A program made the position numbers and the translations under genes. From Trachelipus rathkii (lineage: Eukaryota; Arthropoda; Malacostraca; Isopoda; Trachelipodidae), in the NCBI GenBank assembly GCA_015478945.1, contig JABUQX010142398.1:40001-60000 (forward strand): DNA of 20,000 bases, given 5' to 3'. Positions 1 to 11,335 of the stretch are shown here, in pieces (positions within the stretch are counted from its first letter, which is position 1; each line of letters starts with the position of its first letter). The notes below the pieces were generated by a model. That model saw only the letters and a list, made by a program, of their open reading frames with translations. It was not told the origin of the DNA and made no database searches.

Positions 1-293
1 ATGAAGTTCATTTCCTTATTCGTTTAGTTGGTTTTCTAAAAGACTATTATAGAATGGAGACATTTTCATGCAGTTATTTTGTATTGCATATTTTTTTGTA
101 ATCTCCAGAGCAGCATCTATTAAAGTTGGGAAGGTTATGGATACAAAAAGCTTCTGCTATTTTTCGTTTATTGGTGTCTTGTATATTTTTAATGTTTTGC
201 ATGTTATTTTATATGTTTTGGTAAAATTGTTTTTAATGTGTTGTTTAATATAATTCTACCTAGTTAGCAACTAAGGCATAATATATATATATG

Positions 294-296
<3 letters not shown>
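1..296. other. AT-rich sequence without a recognisable gene
   Basis: A 61-codon open frame at 68-253 (plus) has no domain, no similarity I recognise and low-complexity composition, so I do not call it a gene. No repeat shared with the rest of the window was seen here. Confidence 0.6.
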
Positions 297-337
<41 letters not shown>

Positions 338-376
338 ATATATATACTACTTACTGCCTATATATATATATATTTA
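286..376. repeat. (TA)n microsatellite cluster
   Basis: A nearly pure TA run lies at about 297-334, with shorter TA runs on both sides broken by words such as ctacttactgcc. It adjoins the left arm of the TCGATA element at 386. Confidence 0.9.
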
Positions 377-735
377 TACTCTTCATATATGGTAAAATTC
401 AATCTTTCGTCTGAGTTTCGATATTCGATATATCGAACACTATATCTGATATATCTGGCGTTATTGGATATATCGATATAATTCGATATTATATATATAC
501 TATATATATATATATATATACTTATAACTACTACTACATATATATATATATATATATTCTTTGCTACTATATGCTCTTCTTATATGCGCCATATATATGG
601 GTTACAGTGTCGACTGACATCATGTAATTAAGAGAACGACAGCACTTACCAGTAAGGCATACACATTGTTTCATATGCATGGCACAGAAAAAAAGACTTT
701 GACCGCAAAAATGAGTGCGTGAGTTTTAGGGGTGT

Positions 736-957
736 TTTAAAACTAACTTGAATACCCACGGGTAGACTGCTTGCGTTGTCCGGGAGTTGGGTCTCTCTGG
801 CCTCTAGGTGTGGACTGCAGGGGGGACTAATCCCCTCGGAGATGGTCTCCAGAACCCCCTCTTTGGTCTTTGGGTGTCCGCGGGAGTTCCTCCGACCATC
901 CCTCCGGGGTATGTGAAACGTCCCCCCCTCCGTCCCCATCGGCTCCGAGCAGCACCC
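736..957. repeat. GC-rich cassette, long form, copy 1
   Basis: This block shares words, in the same order, with 11336-11553 and 19117-19316. They include a cccaNgggtaNac start, gggtctct, a CGGAGNNGGTCTCC stretch, the series GAACCCC..CTCTTTGGT..TTTGGGTGTC, and gttcctccg followed by ccctcc. It is much richer in G and C than its surroundings. It is more diverged than the other two long copies and lacks their clear T-run on the left. An open frame on the minus strand (646-939) is a by-product of the GC composition and has no recognisable domain. It lies inside the TCGATA element. Confidence 0.75.
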
Positions 958-1004
958 TAAAGGTAAACTCTTTTTAAGGTTGTCGAGGCCAGCGCCTCAA
1001 TATT

Positions 1005-1140
1005 GATATATATATATGTATAACCTTACCACCATATATATTGTATATGCTATATATATATATGCATATATATATAGCACAACATAACATAACCTGCTGC
1101 TATATGCTATATATATATATTTATATATATATATATATAG
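1005..1140. repeat. TA microsatellite, interrupted
   Basis: Short TA runs alternate with words such as accttaccacc and aacataacctgctgc. It is internal to the TCGATA element. Confidence 0.85.
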
Positions 1141-1599
1141 TTTATACTCACAATTTAATGGTAATTCCTTACCGTGTTCTAAAAAGAAGCTAAAAACCTT
1201 TTTCTTTGTAGCTACCAACTTTACCCACACTTAGGGTTTCTAGATAACCTAAAGGTGTTCCTTCCTTCAGCCCTTTTGGTATTTGTGGTTAACCTAAAAA
1301 TAAAATACTATTTCACTTGTAAAATTATACTGTAAGATAAAGTGACTGCATTCATAATTAGAAAATCTCGAACAAAATGCATACAAATTCATCTTAAAGT
1401 TTTCCAAATTTAAGAACTAAAAACACGTCTTATTACACTGGCGTAAATCTTGAAAATGCCGTCTCTGCTATTAAATCTAATTCCATGGCTCTCACCGATA
1501 TCGATATATCGATGATTTAAAATATGATATCGATATATCGATGATTTCAAAATATCGAATATCGAAGCTCAGACGAAAGATTGAAATAAGCCATATTAG

Positions 1600-1603
<4 letters not shown>

Positions 1604-1630
<27 letters not shown>

Positions 1631-1904
1631 TGCTCTTATATACGCACCATATATGTATATATGCTATAATATATATATATACATATATATACCTTATATA
1701 TATATATGCTCATATATATATGTATATGTTATCCTTCCTCTGCATGAAGCATAGCATATGTATAACATGTATATTTCTATATATATATGTATATATGTAT
1801 ATATGTATATATATGTATGTATATATATATATAGCATAACAATAATATATATCTTCTTCATTAATACATGTAATATATATACATATACAATATCATATAT
1901 ATAT

Positions 1905-1936
<32 letters not shown>

Positions 1937-2070
1937 CAGTAACATAATAATAATAATAATATAATATAATATAATATATATATATATATATATATGCTGT
2001 ATATAATAACAATATATAATATAATAACATATATATATATATACATATATATATGCTCTTTCTATATATA
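1604..2070. repeat. Compound TA/ATA microsatellite region
   Basis: Many TA runs are separated by tatg, aataat and gctct words, with an (AAT)n stretch near 1945-1965. Open frames on both strands here translate only to Tyr/Ile/Met runs and are not genes. Confidence 0.9.
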
Positions 2071-2304
2071 ATATATGGGTCAAGAACATCCCGAAAGCAA
2101 CATGCATGTAATAAAAAAACTATAACAGCTATTGACAAATAAATATCTGTTTATTAAGGAAGAGTTTCATCTGGTAAAAAATTAAAAAAATAACGCTTTT
2201 AAAAAATTAAAATTATTAAAAATTGATGAAAAATTTACAGTTTTTGATAAATCGAAGATACATGCCGATAAGAACGGAAAGTTATAAATGTTGAATTTTT
2301 CTTT
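2071..2304. other. AT-rich sequence, nothing recognised
   Basis: Contains A-runs and many short AT words. No ORF, no shared repeat and no RNA-like fold was recognised. Confidence 0.5.
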
Positions 2305-2424
2305 TTGTTTGATGCAAATCGGGTAAACAGGAGCGATAAAAAAAGAGAGTCGGGGTTTCTCGGCCTACCGAGGAGGGGACGACGGGGGACTTCCGTCCCT
2401 GTCAATCGGCTCGAACCCACGAGA
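2305..2424. repeat. GC-rich cassette, short form, copy 2
   Basis: The stretch GAGAGTCGGGGTTTCTCGG, then gaggacgac and ttcgtccct-like words, matches the short cassette at 12190-12312 in order and spacing. The longer cassettes share the first part. At its right end is ggctcgaaccc; its reverse complement, GGGTTCGAGCC, fits the RNA polymerase III B-box consensus GGTTCGANNCC. No convincing A-box sits at tRNA spacing, so a tRNA origin is only a possibility. Open frames on both strands here have no recognisable domain. Confidence 0.65.
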
Positions 2425-3380
<956 letters not shown>

Positions 3381-3431
3381 TTTTTTTCTCACAACGCTGT
3401 TGAATAATTATGGTCTCCCACAATTCATAGG

Positions 3432-3433
<2 letters not shown>

Positions 3434-3527
<94 letters not shown>
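3434..3527. repeat. (TA)n microsatellite, about 94 bp
   Basis: Pure TA run, followed by tttttatgtgg. Confidence 0.97.
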
Positions 3528-3530
<3 letters not shown>

Positions 3531-3540
3531 TATGTGGTCT

Positions 3541-3965
3541 CATTGTCTCTCTCTCTATAATATATGTATGTAATATATAGTATTAACTTAATATGCCAAT
3601 AATAACTTAACCATATATACCATATAATATATGCAACCAATAATAGCTAACTATTCTTTCTGTATATATGTAATAATATATGTAATAATAATATAATAAT
3701 AATAATAGCTAATAACAACAACATAATAATAATAATAATATATAGTAATAATATATAATATATATGTAATATGTATATATATATATGTATATAATAATAT
3801 GCGCATGTAATAATAATAGCCAATAACTAGCCAATAACAACCAATAACTTAATATATGTAATATATGCATAACAATAATATGTAATATATGTATATATAA
3901 TATATAACATATAACAACATATATATATACTGCTGTATAACAACAGCATATGCTCAACAGCCAAT
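3541..3965. repeat. AAT/TA compound microsatellite
   Basis: Dominated by ataataat, gtaatata and aacaacaat words, with a short CT run at 3546-3556. An almost exact nested duplication reads agccaataacta/agccaataacaa near 3820-3845. Non-coding. Confidence 0.85.
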
Positions 3966-3978
3966 ATTAACAACTCTT

Positions 3979-4003
3979 CTGCTATATATATATATATACT
4001 TAA

Positions 4004-4051
<48 letters not shown>

Positions 4052-4052
4052 T

Positions 4053-4106
<54 letters not shown>

Positions 4107-4212
4107 CTATAATATAATATATATATATATATAATAACAATATAATATATATATATATAAATATATATATATGTATATATATATATAATAACATATATAT
4201 ATATATATATAT
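3979..4212. repeat. TA microsatellite, interrupted
   Basis: TA runs broken by single A insertions (ataatata) and by ataacaatataat. It ends where the 3' end of the minus-strand Jockey-like element begins. Confidence 0.9.
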
Positions 4213-4289
4213 TTTACGGTCAACCACCACTCACGGGCTGGGCCCTTTTCGAGGAGGAGGAGGTAGAAGATAAAACAAGAAAACCCACC

Positions 4290-4800
4290 CAATCCCTAGC
4301 TTAACGAAAATCTCTCGGGTGATCGCAGACGTGAGCTTTAAAGAAAGGAAGATTAAATACAGTTGGAAAAACTGAAGAAGGCAAAAAATTGGAAAGAACA
4401 GAAGTAGCAGGGAAGAAAGAAGAGGCACCACAACAGCGAACAAGTCTGGGTTCCCTGTACACTCCTGCAAAATTCATGAGCATAGCACTTTCCCTCTTTC
4501 TCTATTGCGAGGGCGGCGCCTGTGGAGGTGGAATACGAGCGGCCAACTCCCTGAGCATCTACCGTTGTAGTACCTATAGAAAAGGGCGCGACATCTCGTA
4601 TCAAGAGATAGGGGTCAAGAAGTTTTAAAGTAGGAAGACGGTTTATTAGTCCCTTAGCTTTAGAATAAACCCTACCCAATAGAAGAGTGGAAGGGTGATT
4701 TAAATGTAGAGAACAGTACTCCATACAAGGGAAAATAAGGCCCTTATATAACTGGAGCAGCTGTGCAGATGGAAAGAAAAGAAATCAAGTAACCTAAACA
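4290..4800 (-). pseudogene. C-terminal region of the Jockey-like ORF2, frameshifted
   Basis: Minus-strand words in order are PSAQLLQLYKG (about 4772-4740), PCMEYCS (near 4730), LLGRVYSKAKGLIN (about 4680-4640), LDPYLLIRDVA, and in another frame FFPATSVLSNFLPSSVFP (about 4420-4365) and FNLPFFKAHV. These correspond to the thumb and C-terminal words typical of this LINE group (LYKS..RPCMEYCSHVW, DRVESKA, SLWNSLP.SVFP). At least one frame change lies between 4640 and 4430, and more are likely. The reading ends in the 3' tail at about 4290-4216. Confidence 0.85.
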
Positions 4801-4914
4801 AGGCTCTTAGTTTCTTTAGTAGGTTCTCATAGCAACCATTGTGAAATATGTGGTTTCCAAGACAATTTATTGTTTATGTTAAGGCCGACAAAGAATGTTT
4901 ATGTTATTCACAGG

Positions 4915-5715
4915 AGAGACGTTGGAGCCGTCGAAGAAGACAGGAAAGTTGGGAGGTGTCTTTGAGAGGGAGATGTAGAAGTTGAGTTTTTAAGGAGTTG
5001 AATTTTACAAGGTTGCAGTGACCCCACCAGGAAATCACATCCAGATCGACAAGGATAGAATCGGAATGAGACGAGAGGCAACTCTAGAAGCAAGAGAGCA
5101 GATTTGAAATGGTGATAGAAGAGTGGAGGTTGAGTCATCGGCATAAAGTGAACAGAGTTGGAAATTTGTAGCTACTGGGAAGTCATTGATGAAAAGTAGG
5201 AATAAGTTGGAGATAGAACTGGAACCTTGCGGAACACCACAATTAACAGGAAGGGAGGAAGAGGTCGCTCCCATCAACCTTGAGGATGCTGATATAGAGC
5301 GATTGGAGAGAAAACTAGACAAGAGAAAGCAAAGCGAAATAAGCAAAGAGAAGGAGAAACCCAAAGGAAGGGAGCTTAGAGGGTAGCGACGGTGCCAAAC
5401 CCAGTCAAAAGCTTTGGATATGTCGAAGCGCCACCACGCAAGACTCCCCATGATTCCTAAGGGCAGAAAACCAAAAATCAGTTAGATAGGAAAGTATGTC
5501 ACCAGTTGACCTCGAACGACGAAAGCCATACTGATGATCTGAAAGAAGGGGAATGAGACTCAGATGATCCAGGAAATGAGAAATTTAAGAAGAGTTTCAA
5601 AGATGATCTTAGATAGAGAATACAAGTGAGAGGCTATTGGGCGATAGTTTGAAGGATCAGAGCGGCTACCTTTTTCGGGATCAGTTGGACATGGCGCGCT
5701 CGCTTTGAGGGAAAA
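4915..5715 (-). pseudogene. Reverse transcriptase domain of the Jockey-like ORF2, frameshifted
   Basis: Minus-strand motifs follow the RT order. EKGSRSDPSNYRPIA (about 5679-5635) is RT motif 1; then come LSDHQYGFRRSRSTGD and LSYLTDFWFSALRNHG (about 5550-5445). DISKAFDWVWHRR is motif A with its first catalytic Asp. GVPQG is at 5224-5238, and the catalytic box YADD is at 5134-5145. NLVKFN and KTQLLHL follow near 5015-4970. A one-base insertion near 5425 separates ALRNHG..VVAL from DISKAF, and another shift breaks the region 5580-5640. After YADD the frame drifts again. The catalytic residues survive, but the reading frame does not. Confidence 0.93.
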
Positions 5716-6430
5716 GTATTAGTGACCATTAAGACATAGGGGCTAGAGTTGAACGAGGACTGACCACCAGTTCAGAAGAACACTCCCTCAAAACACGCGA
5801 GGTATGCCATTGTGCCACGTCTTCCTGAAGTTCATAGATCTCAGGATCGCATGGCGCACGATCATGTGTAATCACAGGTAAAAACAAAAGACATGGGGAA
5901 ACCTGAGAGGAGAAAGGAGAGTAGGAGGGATGCCAGAATCATTGGGAGTAGGAGTGGAGGCAAGAAAAAAGGAAGCCGAAGATTGTGGCCTTTTTCAGAA
6001 GGAGAGAGTTCTTTGCTGGAGGCCCATCAGGCAGACATGGGGGAGGAAAGGCAGATTTACAAGAGAGTTGTTAGAGATGTTTGGCAAGGGGCCAGAAATT
6101 TTATCAGTAGGAGAGGGGAACCAAGCAGGTTGTCGCACTTTCTTTCAGTGAAAGTTAAGCATATGTCGAATGGTATCCCTGCAGCCCAACGATTCCGGTA
6201 GAATGAAAGTGGTAAGGTGATAGGAGAATGAGAGTTTTCCATGCCCGATACGCAATGTCTCTCTCTCCTGAATGGCGTGAGAACAAGCTCCATCGAACCA
6301 TAGAATCATGGATTTTGGGGAGAAAAGATTTAGTTGAAGATGGAATGAACCTGCTCATTCCATCGGTGATACAACCCCACACTGCTGGCGGTGACCAGGC
6401 ATCCACAGGTCAAGCAGGATTCGTCCAAGA
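5716..6430 (-). pseudogene. Linker between endonuclease and RT of the Jockey-like ORF2
   Basis: Minus-strand words HFIPSSTK-like (FIPSSTKSFLPKIHDSMV, about 6345-6290), SRHSGERDIAYRAWKTL (about 6280-6230) and ERKCDNLLGSP (about 6155-6110) followed by KFLAPCQTS match the conserved linker of this LINE group (FIPSSS..P.W, A..ERAYR.WK, RKCDKL, FWSLAKN). Two frames are used alternately, showing shifts. From 6050 to 5716 I see only scattered words and no clear motif. Confidence 0.8.
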
Positions 6431-7215
6431 ATAGTTGGCCAAAACAACGCAATTCCCCCAATTAGCCCGATTAAGGTGCCAGAAATTACGTTTAGGGCAT
6501 GGTGGGGCTGCTGGAAAAAAGTGTTGCATTAAAACCCCCCCTAGATTGTGGTCAGAGTTACCAAAAGGAGGAGAAATGGTGTATTTAAAACAAGAAGGAG
6601 TAGTGGTGAAACATAAGTCAGGCGTATTCAAGAATTGGTTAGGACGATTTGGAATGTGTGTAGGTTCCTTAATTAACTGTTCCAGATCGTTGAAAATACT
6701 GAATGTTTGGCCTCCTCCCCACTTGCATCAGTGTGAGAGGAGCTTAACCATTCAGTGTGGTGTACGTTAAAATCCCTTAAAATAGAGGATCCCAGCATTT
6801 GGATGGGAAGAAGTAACAGTCTCATGAAAAGTGTAAGATAGTCAAAAAAACGTGAAAATCTGTTTCATTAGGGGAACAGTAGAAGAAACACAAGATAATG
6901 ATAGTAGTAGGGAGAAAGATTTTAACCACAGAACATCGAAGTAGGAGATTAAAGATTCTCGAGACGTGTTACAGAGTGTTTATGTTTATATAGGCACAGA
7001 CACCACACCATTTAGACGGAAATTATAGAAAAAGTTATAGTTTAGGAATATTAAGTTTATTTAAGAAAAAAAGAATCCCTATTAACTAGGTCTCCAGACA
7101 ATAATAATAAAATGTTGGGTTGAGAGTTAGGAGAGGTGATATTCCGCAGATTCATGATTAGCACGCAGACCGCGAACGTTAGCAAAGTCAATAGAAAGCC
7201 CGCCTGCGCCCACCC
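6431..7215 (-). pseudogene. APE-like endonuclease domain of the Jockey-like ORF2, frameshifted
   Basis: The minus strand reads FANVRGLRANHESAEYHL (about 7184-7131), corresponding to the N-terminal N-x-RGL word of these endonucleases. QPNILLL follows near 7117-7097, then FDVLWLK-like words near 6940-6915, FLCF.YCSPNET near 6885-6850, a GIL..YTTLNG stretch near 6770-6740, and ISPPFGNSDHNL. The SDH catalytic word is at 6548-6556. PKRNFWHLNRANW (about 6487-6449) closes the domain. Several one-base shifts and stops interrupt it. An overlapping open frame (7057-7269) reaches back to 7270 but loses the RGL word to a frame change. Confidence 0.85.
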
Positions 7216-7270
7216 CACATCTACTTCACGACCTGTCATTCGATCAGCCACTCGCACAAACAAACACACA

Positions 7271-7962
<692 letters not shown>

Positions 7963-7964
<2 letters not shown>

Positions 7965-8780
7965 GGGGAACGGATGATGCAGATTATAGTAGGAAAGTTG
8001 CGAATGGCAGGAAGGTGGCTGGTGCAATTAAATCGTTGGTAGATGTGAAGGGGACTACGTCTTGAGTGCGTTAGGGTCTTGCATGAGGGTATGTATTTGT
8101 TCTGTGTTAATGTATGTTAGTGAGATTATGGTCTGGAATGAAGGTATGGCATAAGGCACGTGTGTTGAATGGACGAATCTTTTTAGAGATTGTGAAAATT
8201 TAGTAAATGAGGGCAATGAGAGGAAGAGACAGCTATTAAGAGTTTATATATGTGGTGTGAAGAAGGGGATAAATGAATAAAAGAGATAATAAATGAAAGG
8301 AAGTACGTTACAAGTGTAGGTTTTGATTATGTAAGAAGGAAAAGGATGGAAGATGTTTCGGTTGGATAAACCCGGATGTATAGTGGTGAGTGTGTTTGAA
8401 TTGACCGACAGGAGACCGAAGAAAAATGGAATGAGTCGGTAAAGAATGCCTGGAGGAAGAAATATTTGAGTTTGGCAGAGCGAAGAAGGTGCATAATAGG
8501 AGTGAATGGCGGGTTTTTGTAAGGGGGTATGGTTGTGGTCCGCACCTGGCCCAGGGGATGAACCACACACTGACGAGATGCAATAGTGAGGTCCGTCGCA
8601 GTTCCGTGAAGCTCTTTAGGGTGGATTTTCTGAATGCGACGGGTTCTCAAAGGTATAAAGGGGCAGTAAGGCTGGGCTTTATTTTCGACTTTTGTGTCAT
8701 ATTTTTCTACTACTTTTTGTTTCCGATGCATGTCACGCACCTTACCCCCAGTCTTGGTGAGAGAAGGTAGATGATTATAT
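7963..8780 (+). mobile_element. RTE-like LINE, 3'-terminal fragment
   Basis: The plus strand reads [20 protein letters not shown] and IKSLVDVKG (about 7966-8055), then across several frames VLMYVSEI-, RKRMEDVSVG-, ESVKNAWRKK- and AERRRCIIGVNG-like words (8110-8520). This is the C-terminal region after the RT palm in decapod RTE-type elements, where the usual words are YGSEIMVWNE, RWFGHVERMEDER, RPRKRWIESVKECL and DRSEWRGFV. About 8580-8770 looks like the 3' UTR, ending in aaggtagatgat and then TA repeats. No RT catalytic motif is included, so the copy is 5'-truncated. Its first 120 bp match the minus-strand RTE copy at 14080-14210 very closely. Stops in all frames make it non-functional. Confidence 0.82.
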
Positions 8781-9004
8781 ATATATATAGCTTATATATA
8801 TATATAACCAACAACTTATATATGTATATATATAACATATATATATACATATAACTATATATATATACTAACTATATATATAGCAGCAACAGTAATGTAT
8901 ATATATACTTAACAAATAACTTATATAACATAACATATATATATATATATATATATATATAACTTTATATATAATATATATATATATATATGCATATATA
9001 TATA
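8775..9004. repeat. TA microsatellite, interrupted
   Basis: Short TA runs are separated by words such as agctt, aaccaacaac, ctaac and agcagcaacagtaatg. No coding content. Confidence 0.88.
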
Positions 9005-9007
9005 TTC

Positions 9008-9375
9008 TACACCATCTCTCTGGTAGGACTTTCAGCCTGTCAGTTGGGCCAGCATCTTCTTTCCCTTGGCCCGGAAACTCTTGATCCTGGAGCACTCTGA
9101 AAACTCTTCCTCGGCCCAATGATTTTCGATGTTAGTCCTTGAGTTATATATACTCAAAAAATGGGGTTTTCACCTTTCTCGAGGAACTAGCATCTTCTTC
9201 TTTTTGGCCCCCTCAAATCGTTCTCCGAGCTCTCAGAGATCGTTTTCTATGACGCAAAAGTTTCCGATGCTGGTCAGGGTTTTCAAGCATACAAGCAGAA
9301 AAGTAAATGGCCGGGTTGCTAGCCCTGTCGCCCTAGAGCTGTGCGAAGAAATTCTTCTTATATCCTGACTGCGGT
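9008..9375. other. Coding-like island with an internal diverged duplication
   Basis: This balanced-composition island sits between TA tracts. On the minus strand it gives HWAEEEFSECSRIKSFRAK and GKKMLAQLTG (about 9120-9040). Further upstream on that strand it gives SNPAIYFSACMLENPD in one frame and ELGERFEGAKKKKML in another. Two DNA segments about 140 bp apart align: agcatcttctt at 9049 and at 9190, and gatgttagtc/gatgctggtc at about 9129 and 9267. So the island may hold two diverged copies of a repeat unit, possibly a remnant of a repeated exon or of a mobile-element gene. I do not recognise the product, and stops break every frame. Confidence 0.35.
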
Positions 9376-9381
9376 AAATAT

Positions 9382-9466
9382 CCATATATATATATATATA
9401 ACATGCTGTAACCTATATATATATATATACTTACATATATACCTCATATATATATATATATGCTGC

Positions 9467-9502
<36 letters not shown>
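9382..9502. repeat. TA microsatellite, interrupted
   Basis: TA runs separated by acatgctgtaacc, cttac and gctgctac. Confidence 0.9.
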
Positions 9503-9506
<4 letters not shown>

Positions 9507-10021
9507 AGAAAGATGACTGAGATTTTATTTATTTTTGATTTCGAGAAAAAAAAAATTATGTTTTTACAATGTGTTTTTGCTTTGCGAATGTAATAATTTT
9601 ATTGAAAAGCAAAATAGTTTTTTGTGGAAAATTTTGTCATTCAAGAAATTTTAAAGCCTGGCTTTAATGCTTTTATAGTGCTTAAACGTAGATGGAAGTA
9701 ATTTATAAAATGAAAGTTCTGAAAATGAAGTAGTTTTTCAAGCAAACTAATCGCAACTACTTAAAAGTAGTTTAACGCTATTTAGAAGTTCTACTTTAGA
9801 TGGTAGAAGTGGTTTTCACAACGAGCTTACTATTCTTCTACCATAATGCAAATATGTTACCAAGAAATTATTAAATACTTTTATCATTCTACAAGTAATT
9901 TTGAATGCTTTTGCATTTGGTGGCAGAACCATAAGCTACCTAATAACAGAAGATCTCTAAACTACCTATACATACTCAAATACTTTAAACATCTTCTTAA
10001 TATTGACCTGACCTTTCTTCT
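9503..10021. other. AT-rich non-coding sequence
   Basis: Includes a hairpin-like patch around 9735-9800, where aagtagtttt, aactacttaaaagtagttt and aagttctacttt repeat in both orientations. An 82-codon open frame (9846-10094) overlaps the RT scrap downstream but is out of its reading frame, so it is not a gene. Confidence 0.5.
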
Positions 10022-10251
10022 ATTCGTTTTATATCTATTGTTACAGACAGTCTCCACTCTTCCTTTAAATTCCTCAGAATTCTGTTCTATCTAGATAATG
10101 AAGTCATTTTATTCCACTTTCCCATTAATGATCTGTTACTTTTTGTATTATCCACTTTTATACCGATGGCTCCATTCTTCGTTACTCCTCCCCATGTGAT
10201 GTACGACCCACTGCCCTGCAAATAAGTGATGCTAGGAGGGTTGCCTTGGAG
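10022..10251 (+). pseudogene. Jockey-like RT fragment
   Basis: The plus strand reads, across frames, RFISIVTDSLHSSFK (10025-10069), matching the SNRSISVVVDG..SSSF word. IPQNSVLS (about 10070-10093) matches GVPQGSVLSP with its Gly replaced. INDLL follows (about 10125-10139), then HFYTDGSILRYSSPCD (10153-10200) and RPTALQISDARRVAL. The YTDG stretch sits where YADD is expected, so the second catalytic Asp is changed to Gly as read. The fragment belongs to the same general group as the element at 4216-7270 but stands on the opposite strand and is too diverged to be a recent copy of it. Both ends fade into unrecognised sequence. Confidence 0.75.
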
Positions 10252-10509
10252 TAACAAACCTTTGACCTTTTTTTTGTGTTTCTAGTTGAGTTAACGAAAA
10301 CTTGGTTGATTTAATTAATCAATAACAGATTCTTTGTCAATCTACTTGGGAATGGAAAGATATGAAATTTCGAGGATAACCTGATACAAGATATTGTGCT
10401 ATTTTCAATACCCTGATAACGGATATATACTACAATGATGAGAGATTTTCTCCTAGCAAAGAGATAAAGCTCTGCTATTTTTATCTGCGATGGTTCAACT
10501 GTACATTCT
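10252..10509. other. Non-coding sequence, nothing recognised
   Basis: Lies between the RT scrap and repeat C. No ORF, no RNA-like structure and no copy elsewhere in this window. Confidence 0.5.
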
Positions 10510-10956
<447 letters not shown>

Positions 10957-10970
10957 CTACTTCCTTATAC

Positions 10971-11052
10971 AATATATATATATATAAAAATATATGTTAT
11001 ACTATTTATATATATATATATATATATATGCTGCTATATATATATATAGCAA

Positions 11053-11117
<65 letters not shown>

Positions 11118-11164
11118 TAAACTTTATATATTTATATATATATATATACCTCTATATTTATATA
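10971..11164. repeat. TA microsatellite, interrupted
   Basis: TA runs, one of about 60 bp at 11055-11114, separated by aaaaatatatgttatac, gctgct, agcaactt and ctaaactt. It ends at the left terminus of element A. Confidence 0.93.
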
Positions 11165-11335
11165 TATAGGACCTGTTATGTTTTACGACTCCGTCAGTTT
11201 TGATATTTTTTTTGTTTTTTTTTAATATATTTCTAGTATATGATCCCAACAATCAATTTAAGTGGTGACGGACATGATTCAAAAATATATATAGGACCTG
11301 TTATTTTGCAGCTCCGTCAGTTTTTATTTTTATTT

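Larger units (their letters stand above)
386..1597. mobile_element. Inverted-repeat element with TCGATA-rich ends (non-autonomous DNA transposon candidate)
   Basis: The left arm at 398-436 and the reverse complement of 1547-1585 match at about 35 of 39 positions. Both arms carry the word TTCAATCTTTCGTCTGAG followed by a TTCGATATTCGATAT stretch. Outside this core the arms stay similar through an ATATGG word (386-397 and 1586-1597). Just inside each arm are further palindromic TCGATA words, two of them perfect ATCGATATATCGAT blocks near 1500 and 1530. Between the arms lie a GC-rich cassette (736-957), TA microsatellites (about 1005-1140) and about 350 bp of AT-rich sequence without an ORF. Terminal inverted repeats with no coding capacity suggest a MITE-like or decayed DNA transposon. 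ATCGAT-rich ends occur in some hAT elements, but I cannot fix the superfamily, and no clean target-site duplication is visible. Confidence 0.6.
4216..7270 (-). mobile_element. Jockey-like non-LTR retrotransposon, 5'-truncated and inactivated
   Basis: Read on the minus strand, the order is endonuclease (about 7215 to 6430), linker (to 5715), reverse transcriptase (5715 to 4915) and a C-terminal region (4800 to 4290), then a short 3' tail ending in GTTGACCGTAAAA against (TA)n. That is the layout of the second ORF of Jockey-superfamily LINEs. No gag-like first ORF or CCHC knuckle is seen upstream of 7270, so the copy is probably 5'-truncated. Every domain is split across frames by one-base shifts and stops, so it cannot be active as written. 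The peptide words closely resemble copies I recall from decapod genomes, which is a memory-based impression. Clade (Jockey versus a neighbouring clade such as CR1) is not settled. Confidence 0.88.

Noticed and set aside
68..253. 61-codon open frame near the window start
   Set aside because: Short, low complexity, no start context or family evidence; expected by chance in AT-rich sequence.
646..939. 97-codon minus-strand open frame with Pro/Arg/Gly-rich product
   Set aside because: It coincides with the GC-rich cassette; the other copies of the cassette do not keep the frame.
3700..3960. CRISPR-like repeat array from the regular aataac/aataat words
   Set aside because: Simple AAT/TA microsatellite without constant repeat length or unique spacers; the sequence is eukaryotic.
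5893..6201. Plus-strand 102-codon and similar frames over 4389-6770
   Set aside because: They are antisense to the minus-strand Jockey-like coding trace, whose words match a known protein family.
9735..9800. Aagtagttt/aactactt inverted words as a structured RNA or transposon end
   Set aside because: Short and imperfect, with no second copy or flanking duplication; also similar to common AT-rich words.
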